A stretch of 64,000 nucleotides of DNA from Brevibacillus_H ginsengisoli (GTDB taxonomy: Bacteria; Bacillota; Bacilli; Brevibacillales; Brevibacillaceae), in contig NZ_JBNJQR010000004.1 of assembly GCF_050113715.1 (NCBI RefSeq), positions 365,467 to 429,466 on the forward strand, written 5' to 3'. The translations under genes were made by a program, and so were the position numbers. This document shows, in pieces, positions 57,802-64,000 of the stretch. Every line of letters starts with the position of its first letter. Positions within the stretch are counted from its first letter, which is position 1. Under the pieces are notes generated by a model. It saw only the letters and a program-made list of their open reading frames with translations, made no database searches and was not told where the DNA came from.

Positions 57802-58458
57802 ATGATGGGTGGGTGGATATCACTCTTAATTCTCTCCGTTGCGATCGGTTTAGATGGGTTAAGTGTTGGTGTTACGTACGGGTTGCGTCGAATGAACATC
57901 CCGCTTCACTCTTTATGTGTGATTGGTTTTTGCTCGATGACCGTTGTGTTTTCCGTTATGACCGTGGGAAATACCTTTCTCCATTGGATAACACCTGCCA
58001 TGAGTCAGAAATTAGGAGCCAGTATACTCATCTTGATCGGTTTTATCACGCTTTGGAGAATGTATTTTTCCAAAGACAAAAAAGAGGAGTTGCCCGGTAC
58101 AAAAAAACAACCAAGTGAACATCCGATGACTCAAATTCGCATTTTTGGGTTGATTATTCAAATCCTGAGGGACCCGTCTTACGCTGACTCGGATCAATCA
58201 GGACATATCTCGGGTTGGGAGGCTGTCACTCTTGGATTAGCCTTATCCCTGGACGCTTTTGGAGCGGGGATCAGTTTTGCTTTATTGGGTTACCCTCCGT
58301 TGTTAACGGCGAGCTTCGTAGCCGTGACGAGCGCTTTTCTTCTTTTCTTCGGATTGATGTTGGGAAGACGTTTTGAGAAGTTCAGGTGGTTTCAAAGTTT
58401 AACCTGGTTGCCGCCTGTGATGTTAATCTGTATCGGTTTGCTGAAGGGTGTCAGTTGA
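57802..58458 (+). CDS. ytaF: Sporulation membrane protein YtaF (MntP superfamily)
   Basis: The 218-residue protein has six membrane helices in two related halves (GLDGLSVGVTYGLRRM and SLDAFGAGISFALLGY), the manganese-exporter-like fold. The central cytoplasmic loop includes DPSYADSDQSGHISGWEA, typical of YtaF. The role in sporulation is known only genetically; metal transport is inferred from the fold. Starts at 57799 (GTG), 57802 and 57805 (ATG) are all near GAGGTG; 57802 is a compromise. Confidence 0.88.
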   Translation: MMGGWISLLILSVAIGLDGLSVGVTYGLRRMNIPLHSLCVIGFCSMTVVFSVMTVGNTFLHWITPAMSQKLGASILILIGFITLWRMYFSKDKKEELPGTKKQPSEHPMTQIRIFGLIIQILRDPSYADSDQSGHISGWEAVTLGLALSLDAFGAGISFALLGYPPLLTASFVAVTSAFLLFFGLMLGRRFEKFRWFQSLTWLPPVMLICIGLLKGVS

Positions 58459-58473
58459 ATTTTATAATCTGGA

Positions 58474-58504
58474 GAGTACAACTTCGTTTCTTGTGGTTGT
58501 GCTC
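58474..58504 (+). terminator. Terminator of ytaF
   Basis: GAGTACAAC and GTTGTGCTC (one T-G pair), followed by TTTTTTATT. Confidence 0.82.
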
Positions 58505-58594
58505 TTTTTTATTGGGCAATTTTGGAGTTGAACAGTCTTTCTGGTAAGATGAATACAGGAAAATCATGTTAGTTATCCATTGGAGGGAGCAGAG

Positions 58595-59836
58595 TTGGAG
58601 AATATCACAGAGTTAGTGCACCATGCTCTTTTTTTGATTGTAGCGATTCTTACTTTTGGAATTTTGGCCGGGAAGCTTTCGAGTATATTAAAGCTGCCTG
58701 ACGTCGTTCTATTCCTGATCGTAGGGATTATTTTGGGGCAAGGCGTACACCTCATTTCGGAAACGAGCCGATCGTTTACGAATCAGTTTATTTTGACGCT
58801 AGGGGCTACCCTGATTTTATTTGACGGGGGAAGGCTGATTCGAATTGAGACGCTCAAGAAGGTATGGCTTTCCGTTGTTCTTCTTAGTATTCCGGGAGTG
58901 TTCATAACGGCGGCAGTGGTGGCAGCTTCAGCTGTTTGGCTGTTTCACCTTCCATGGGTGTATGCGATTCTTTTAGCAAGCATTATCGCATCCACTGATC
59001 CGGCTACACTAATTCCTGTTTTTAAGCAGGTACATATCCGTAAAAAGGTAAAAGAAACAGTGGAAAGCGAATCGGCATTTAACGATGCGACGGGCTCGAT
59101 CATTACTTTTTCGGTGTTGGCGGTTGCGATGGGGACAGAGAGTTTCTCCTTGGGTCATGCGGTTGTAGACTTTTTGAAGGTCTCCTTAGGGGGAATATTG
59201 GTTGGATTGCTCATAGGGGGCATCATTTCTTACCTGGTTGCCCATTCCCGGTTTGGATTTTTTCAAGAGTACACGGCTATTTTCATGATTGTGGCTGCTG
59301 TTGCTCCTTATCTCATTGGTGAATCCATTCATGTGAGTGGATTTATGGCGACTTTTGTTGCCGGGCTTGTTTGGGGAAATACTTATTTGTTTGGATTTGG
59401 TATGGAGGAAAAGCAAGATGAAATGAATCATCTGATCGATAATTTAACGCTGAAGATGCGGATGCTGATCTTTATTCTATTGGGTAGTCAAGTTGACCTT
59501 GGGGCGATTATGAAATATCTCTGGAGCGGCTTATTAGTCGTCGCCATTTTTATGCTGATTGCCCGTCCGCTTACCGTCTACCTCTGTACGCTTCCTGACC
59601 GCAAAGCTGAATGGAAGAAGGAAGAGCGATTATTTATGTGCTGGGTCAGAGAGACCGGGGTTATTCCTGCGGCGTTATCGGGAATGGTTACAGGGTTAGG
59701 ATTACCTCATTCTGACATTATCGCATCGGTTACTTTTCTGGCGATCCTGGTAACCATTTTACTGCAAGCTAGTACGACAGCCTTTGTCGCAAGAAAACTG
59801 GGTATTGAGGAAACAAGGTCTGGGACGAATAACTGA
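58595..59836 (+). CDS. CPA1-type cation/proton antiporter
   Basis: The 413-residue membrane protein has about 12 helices. It contains LPDVVLFLIVGIILGQG, TLGATLILFDGGRLIR, LASIIASTDPATLIPVF and the NhaP-type ion site ESESAFNDATGSI. FMCWVRETGVIPAALSGM is typical of NhaP-family exchangers. It exchanges sodium or potassium for protons; which ion cannot be decided. TTG 58595 is 7 bases after GGAGGG and is preferred to TTG 58580. It lacks the C-terminal TrkA domains of some homologues. Confidence 0.88.
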   Translation: MENITELVHHALFLIVAILTFGILAGKLSSILKLPDVVLFLIVGIILGQGVHLISETSRSFTNQFILTLGATLILFDGGRLIRIETLKKVWLSVVLLSIPGVFITAAVVAASAVWLFHLPWVYAILLASIIASTDPATLIPVFKQVHIRKKVKETVESESAFNDATGSIITFSVLAVAMGTESFSLGHAVVDFLKVSLGGILVGLLIGGIISYLVAHSRFGFFQEYTAIFMIVAAVAPYLIGESIHVSGFMATFVAGLVWGNTYLFGFGMEEKQDEMNHLIDNLTLKMRMLIFILLGSQVDLGAIMKYLWSGLLVVAIFMLIARPLTVYLCTLPDRKAEWKKEERLFMCWVRETGVIPAALSGMVTGLGLPHSDIIASVTFLAILVTILLQASTTAFVARKLGIEETRSGTNN

Positions 59837-59861
59837 GGTTAATTCTAGTAAACTCCTCTAT

Positions 59862-59891
59862 TTGGACGAGATAAACGCAATGTGATATAAT
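59862..59891 (+). promoter_or_regulatory. gyrA promoter
   Basis: TTGGAC (59862-59867), an 18-base spacer and a perfect TATAAT (59886-59891), 37 bases before the gyrA start. gyrA therefore has its own promoter. Confidence 0.75.
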
Positions 59892-59927
59892 AAAGTATTG
59901 CGAAAACCAGTTGGAGGGTTATCCATT

Positions 59928-62456
59928 ATGGTAGAAGATCGATTAACTAAAATTAATATAAGCCAGGAGATGCGGGACTCCTTTATTGACTATGCGATGA
60001 GTGTCATTGTCAGCCGCGCGCTTCCAGATGTTCGTGACGGATTGAAACCAGTTCATCGTCGGGTTCTCTATGCGATGCATGATATGGGGTTAACACCTGA
60101 CAAAGGGTTTCGTAAATCCGCAAACGTGGTCGGGGAAGTCATGGCGAAATACCACCCGCACGGTGACTCAGCAATCTATGAAACGATGGTTCGAATGGCG
60201 CAGGATTTCAACATGCGTTATATGCTTGTAGAAGGACAAGGAAACTTCGGATCCGTTGACGGTGACCCTGCGGCCGCCATGCGTTATACCGAGTCCAGAA
60301 TGTCCAAAATTACTTTGGATTTATTGCGTGACATCGACAAGGATACAGTAGACTTTGTTCCAAACTATGACGGTCGCGAGGAAGAGCCGATTGTTTTGCC
60401 GTCCCGTTTTCCTAACCTGCTGGTCAACGGTTCATCTGGGATTGCCGTAGGGATGGCAACGAATGTTCCGCCACACAATTTGGGCGAAGTAATTGACGGG
60501 GTAGTCGCCATGATTGACAACCCGGATATTACGATTCAGGATTTGATGAAAATCATAAAAGGTCCTGACTTCCCAACTGCTGGCGAGATTTTGGGTTACA
60601 GTGGCATTCGTCGTGCCTATGAAACGGGCCGCGGCTCGATTGTGATGCGCGCCAAAACGTTGATTGAAGAGGTCAAAGGAAAACCGCGCATTATTGTGAC
60701 GGAGATTCCTTACCAAGTGAATAAAGCGAGACTGGTTGAAAAAATTGCCGAGCTTGTTCGTGAGAAAAAAATTGATGGAATTACCGACTTACGCGATGAA
60801 TCTGACCGCAAAGGTATGCGCATCGTTATTGAATTAAGACGTGATGTTGTGCCTAAGGTCGTTCTGAACAACCTGTTTAAGCATACACAATTACAAAGCA
60901 CGTTTGGTGTCAACATGCTCGCTCTAGTTGATAACCGTCCGCGTGTGCTTAATTTGCGTGATCTCATCTTCTATTATTTAGAGCATCAACGCGTCATTGT
61001 TCGCAGAAGAACAGAGTACGATTTGAGACAAGCCGAAGCGCGGGCACATATTTTGGAAGGCTTGCGTATAGCTCTTGACCATATTGACGCCATTATTAGC
61101 CTGATTCGTTCATCTAGAACAACAGATGAAGCACGTGAAGGGTTAATGACACAATACGCGTTAAGTTATGAGCAGGCACAAGCGATTCTCGATATGCGTC
61201 TCCAACGACTCACAGGCTTGGAACGTGAGAAGATCGAGAACGAGTATCAGGAACTTCTCGCCAAAATCGCTGAATTAAAAGCTATTCTTGCGGATGAAGG
61301 CAGAATTTATGCTATTATTCGTGAAGAAATTCTGGAGATTCGTGATAAGTTTGGCGATGAGCGGAGAACAGAAATCACGTTTGATGAGGACAGCATTTTG
61401 GATGCGGACCTAATTCCTCAAGAGGATGTCGTGATCACATTAACCCACGGCGGTTATATTAAACGGCTTCCTGCCACGACATACCGGAGTCAGAGACGCG
61501 GAGGACGCGGAGTTCAAGGTGCTGGCACCAAGGATGACGATTTTGTCGAGCAGTTGCACATTACCAACTCGCATGACACGATCATGTTCTTCACAAGCAA
61601 AGGGAAGGTATACCGCGTAAAAGGCTACGAGATTCCTGATCTCAGCCGCACCGCCAAGGGAACGCCAATCATCAACCTGATTCAAATCGAAAAAGGCGAA
61701 AAGGTTAGCGCGGTTATCCCGGTGAAGGATTTTGGCGGTGATCGCTGCCTGTTCTTTGCCACGAAAAAAGGTATCGTCAAGAAAACGGATCTTTCCTCAT
61801 TCGAAAATATCCGCAAAGGTGGGCTCTTTGCAGTAAACCTGCGCGAAGATGATGAGTTGATTGCTGTTCGCTTAACGGACGGTAACCAGGAAATTATGAT
61901 GGGAACCAAGCAAGGGATGTCTGTGCGATTCCCGGAAAGCGACGTTCGCACAATGGGCCGAACTGCTACTGGCGTAAAAGGTATCACTCTTGACGAAGAC
62001 GATGATGTCATTGACATGGATGTTGTAAAACCTGGAGCGGATGTACTGATCGTTACAGCCAAAGGATACGGAAAACGCACGCCAATCGAAGAGTATCGGA
62101 TCCAATCTCGTGGCGGTAAAGGGATTAAAACCCACAACGTGACCGAACGAAGCGGGCAAGTGATTGGCCTGAAGATGGTTGAAGAAACCGAGGATCTGAT
62201 GATTGTCACAGGATCAGGTATTATTATTCGCACAGAAATCAAAGGAATCTCGTTAATGGGTCGCTACACTCAGGGCGTTAAATTAATTCGACTGGGAGAG
62301 AATGAAGAAGTCGGATCGATTGCCATCGTAGAAATGAGTGAGGAATCCAACGATCAACCAGATGGTGAAACTGAAGGTATTGATGCGCCTAATGATTTAA
62401 CAGAGGCTGGAGATGCAGATCAGACAGCATCTGACGAGACTTCCGATTCAGAATAA
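59928..62456 (+). CDS. gyrA: DNA gyrase subunit A
   Basis: DNA cleavage and rejoining subunit. The 842 residues include the quinolone region YHPHGDSAIYETMVRMAQ (with the susceptible-type Ser), the catalytic Tyr in MRYTESRMSKI and the coiled-coil gate. The C-terminal beta-pinwheel has the GyrA box RRGGRGVQG. The tail is unusually acidic. ATG 59928 follows GGAGGG by 9 bases; an upstream start has no site. Confidence 0.98.
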   Translation: MVEDRLTKINISQEMRDSFIDYAMSVIVSRALPDVRDGLKPVHRRVLYAMHDMGLTPDKGFRKSANVVGEVMAKYHPHGDSAIYETMVRMAQDFNMRYMLVEGQGNFGSVDGDPAAAMRYTESRMSKITLDLLRDIDKDTVDFVPNYDGREEEPIVLPSRFPNLLVNGSSGIAVGMATNVPPHNLGEVIDGVVAMIDNPDITIQDLMKIIKGPDFPTAGEILGYSGIRRAYETGRGSIVMRAKTLIEEVKGKPRIIVTEIPYQVNKARLVEKIAELVREKKIDGITDLRDESDRKGMRIVIELRRDVVPKVVLNNLFKHTQLQSTFGVNMLALVDNRPRVLNLRDLIFYYLEHQRVIVRRRTEYDLRQAEARAHILEGLRIALDHIDAIISLIRSSRTTDEAREGLMTQYALSYEQAQAILDMRLQRLTGLEREKIENEYQELLAKIAELKAILADEGRIYAIIREEILEIRDKFGDERRTEITFDEDSILDADLIPQEDVVITLTHGGYIKRLPATTYRSQRRGGRGVQGAGTKDDDFVEQLHITNSHDTIMFFTSKGKVYRVKGYEIPDLSRTAKGTPIINLIQIEKGEKVSAVIPVKDFGGDRCLFFATKKGIVKKTDLSSFENIRKGGLFAVNLREDDELIAVRLTDGNQEIMMGTKQGMSVRFPESDVRTMGRTATGVKGITLDEDDDVIDMDVVKPGADVLIVTAKGYGKRTPIEEYRIQSRGGKGIKTHNVTERSGQVIGLKMVEETEDLMIVTGSGIIIRTEIKGISLMGRYTQGVKLIRLGENEEVGSIAIVEMSEESNDQPDGETEGIDAPNDLTEAGDADQTASDETSDSE

Positions 62457-62463
62457 TGATGGA

Positions 62464-62490
62464 AGAGATGGTGGAATTCCGCCATCTCTT
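62464..62490 (+). terminator. Terminator of gyrA
   Basis: AGAGATGGTGGAA and TTCCGCCATCTCT arms (one T-G pair) followed by a T-run. Confidence 0.9.
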
Positions 62491-62576
62491 TTTTTCGGTT
62501 CTGGTACATAGGACTTTTCACTTGAAAAGGAAAAGAGTAGTATAAATAGTAATAGAGTGTATTCGGGAGGATAATC

Positions 62577-63665
62577 ATGCCCATCGTAACGGTTAAACAC
62601 CTTTCTTTAGGTGCGGTTCTAGCTGAAGAAGTGCATACATCACTTGGTGGGCTACTTTTCCCAAAAGGTACGGTTATCCAAGAGAACGAGATGGAGTTTC
62701 TTGAGGCCTTCCAAATTGAACAGGTTGATGTAGAAGAACTTGAAGCTGGAAAAGTTGAAAAGAATGAAGAGTCAAAAGCGGAAAAAACGGACATGAAAAA
62801 ACCTGCGAAGAAGGTAGAAGGTAAATCAACTTTTGAGCAAAAGTATGATAAAGCTGTTCACTCCTTAAAAAATTTATTGCAACAAGTTCAGGGTGGACAA
62901 AACATCCCGGTAATGGAAGTAAGGGAAGCTATTACTCCGATTTTACAGAACGTTCAGGATCAACCTAATATTATGTTGGCATTAAGCAAGGTCGCCAATA
63001 TTGATACATATACGTATGAGCATTCCATTGCAGTTGGTGTTTTTTCATATGTAATCGCCAAGTGGATGAAGGTTCCCGAGAAAGAATGGATGCAAATTGC
63101 TTTAGCCGGAACCTTGTTGGATATTGGGAAAACAAAAGTAGATCCCAAAATTCTTTGGAAACCAGGCAAGTTAACTTATAACGAATTCGAAGAAATGAAG
63201 AAGCACACGCTATATGGCTATCAATTAATCAAAGCATCGCCAGGATTGAATGAAGGGGTAGCTCTTGCAGCACTGCAGCACCACGAAAGAGAAGACGGCT
63301 CTGGATACCCTCTGGGACTCAAAGGAAATCAATTGCATTTATATAGTAAAATCGTGGCAGTTGCCGATGTTTACCATGCGATGTGCTCTAATCGCGTTTA
63401 TCAACAGGCTGCTTCACCTTATGAGGTCGTTGATCAACTGCTGCAAGATAGCTTTGGGAAGCTTGATCCTACCATTGTTCATACTTTCGTGAATGGTATT
63501 ACTCAATTTGCCGTAGGGACTGTTGTAGAATTAAGTGATGGATCGCTTGGCAAGATCGTTTTTACGGATCGTAACTACCCTACGCGACCACTTGTTGAAA
63601 CGAACGGGGATATCATTAATCTTGCGGACAATCGTAGTCTGTCTATTAAAAGAGTGATCAGTTAA
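62577..63665 (+). CDS. HD-GYP domain protein with a degenerate HD motif
   Basis: HD-GYP proteins hydrolyse cyclic di-GMP. The 362 residues have an N-terminal domain with a Lys/Glu-rich linker (about 58-85), then a partly typical HD-GYP domain (about 125-290): TYEHSIAVGVFSYVIAKWM, the core AGTLLDIGKTKVDPKIL, ALQHHEREDGSGYPLGL and IVAVADVYHAMCSNRVY. At residue 181 Leu replaces the signature His of HDIGK, while Asp182 and the GYP triplet are kept. The metal site is thus altered, and the protein may be inactive, a sensor, or use different ligands. A C-terminal beta-rich domain follows. GGGAGG precedes the ATG. Confidence 0.86.
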   Translation: MPIVTVKHLSLGAVLAEEVHTSLGGLLFPKGTVIQENEMEFLEAFQIEQVDVEELEAGKVEKNEESKAEKTDMKKPAKKVEGKSTFEQKYDKAVHSLKNLLQQVQGGQNIPVMEVREAITPILQNVQDQPNIMLALSKVANIDTYTYEHSIAVGVFSYVIAKWMKVPEKEWMQIALAGTLLDIGKTKVDPKILWKPGKLTYNEFEEMKKHTLYGYQLIKASPGLNEGVALAALQHHEREDGSGYPLGLKGNQLHLYSKIVAVADVYHAMCSNRVYQQAASPYEVVDQLLQDSFGKLDPTIVHTFVNGITQFAVGTVVELSDGSLGKIVFTDRNYPTRPLVETNGDIINLADNRSLSIKRVIS

Positions 63666-63696
63666 TAAGCGGTCATTCTATAAGGAATAAGGCATG

Positions 63697-63727
63697 AAAG
63701 ATCGAGTTGACTCGATCTTTTTTTATT
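63697..63727 (+). terminator. Terminator of the HD-GYP gene
   Basis: AAAGATCGAG, loop TTGA, CTCGATCTTT, followed by TTTTATTTAT. Confidence 0.92.
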
Positions 63728-63756
63728 TATGTCCAAATTAATTTATAAGAAAGTGG

Positions 63757-63785
63757 TTGACTTATACTAGTACGCGTGTTATTCT
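63757..63785 (+). promoter_or_regulatory. rRNA operon promoter P1
   Basis: TTGACT (63757-63762), a 17-base spacer and TATTCT (63780-63785). Confidence 0.82.
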
Positions 63786-63818
63786 AATTAAGTCGCCTGA
63801 GGGAAACGAAAAAAACGT

Positions 63819-63847
63819 TTGACACTGATAGCGATAAGGGCTATAAT
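63819..63847 (+). promoter_or_regulatory. rRNA operon promoter P2
   Basis: Consensus TTGACA (63819-63824), a 17-base spacer and TATAAT (63842-63847). It is followed by the typical leader TTTGAAAACTGAACA (about 63866-63880) found before Bacillales 16S genes. Confidence 0.92.
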
Positions 63848-63945
63848 AGATAACCTGTGATGTTCTTTGAAAACTGAACAATAAACGTTTAGTGAATCAA
63901 ACACTAGCCAAGCAAAACTGTTTTGAAGTTTAGAATCAACTCAAC

Positions 63946-64000
63946 TTTATTGGAGAGTTTGATCCTGGCTCAGGACGAACGCTGGCGGCGTGCCTAATAC
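63946..64000 (+). rRNA. 16S ribosomal RNA, 5' end (partial)
   Basis: It starts TTTATTGGAGAGTTTGATCC and continues through the universal primer region TGGCTCAGGACGAACGC to the right edge. It lies directly downstream of tandem promoters and after gyrA, like rrnO in B. subtilis. Confidence 0.97.

Noticed and set aside
40909..59927. Genomic island or prophage between gyrB and gyrA
   Set aside because: No integrase, transposase, tRNA or flanking direct repeats were seen, and the genes are ordinary chromosomal transport functions.
1..64000. CRISPR array or tRNA genes
   Set aside because: No regularly spaced repeats and no tRNA-like cloverleaf with GGTTCGAATCC-type arms were found in a by-eye read.

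Overview
This window is the replication-origin neighbourhood of a Bacillales chromosome. It carries the classical order rpmH-rnpA-yidD-yidC-jag-mnmE-mnmG-rsmG-noc-parA-parB on the minus strand and dnaA-dnaN-yaaA-recF-remB-gyrB on the plus strand, and it ends in gyrA and the start of a 16S rRNA gene. Spore-former genes (yyaC, ytaF, a yjcZ-like peptide), purine-rich ribosome binding sites with many TTG/GTG starts, and the perfect parS sequence TGTTTCACGTGAAACA all fit an endospore-forming Firmicute. Gene content looks most like Brevibacillus/Paenibacillaceae relatives, but the genus is an inference.

Layout. 1-9.2 kb: an LSm-like small protein, purA behind a PurBox pair, dnaB, rplI, gdpP, yybS, the rpsF-ssb-rpsR operon and ychF. 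9.3-14.2 kb: a C4-dicarboxylate locus with response regulator dctR, sensor kinase dctS, binding protein dctB and symporter dctA. 14.3-15.7 kb: a cyclic-di-GMP-I riboswitch plus terminator ahead of an orphan ATP-grasp enzyme. 15.8-23.8 kb: secreted oligoendopeptidase F, a DnaA-box cluster, a YjcZ-like peptide, an Ig-repeat surface protein, DUF951, an MscS channel, DUF3343, yyaC, DUF554 and a class-V aminotransferase. 23.8-34.1 kb: segregation, tRNA-modification and membrane-insertion genes, with two parS sites. 34.1-36.2 kb: oriC, with DnaA boxes upstream of dnaA and a DnaA-trio/AT-rich unwinding element between dnaA and dnaN. 36-40.9 kb: dnaN to gyrB.

Between gyrB and gyrA, which adjoin in Bacillus subtilis, lies a block of about 19 kb. 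It contains a zinc-binding (CZB) soluble chemoreceptor, uppP, a potassium operon, a BenE-type transporter, the glpP-glpF-glpK-glpD glycerol genes with two GlpP antiterminator leaders, ytaF and a cation/proton antiporter. After gyrA come an HD-GYP-like protein lacking the signature histidine and a double-promoter rRNA operon.

The most interesting part is the potassium module at 43.4-51.3 kb. A cyclic-di-AMP (ydaO-type) riboswitch with a terminator is followed by a second, unassigned and highly structured leader that also ends in a U-tract. Then come a 34-residue membrane peptide, kdpF, kdpA, kdpB and kdpC, an intra-operon UUCG terminator, and a KdpD-like protein. That protein is a tandem duplication of the KdpD-N/USP sensor with no histidine kinase and no kdpE. 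Its first copy has lost the Walker-B glutamate. The cyclic-di-AMP phosphodiesterase gdpP is in the same window, so the production side of control is missing here but the turnover and sensing sides are present.

All functional calls come from reading the sequence against remembered family features. No database search was run.
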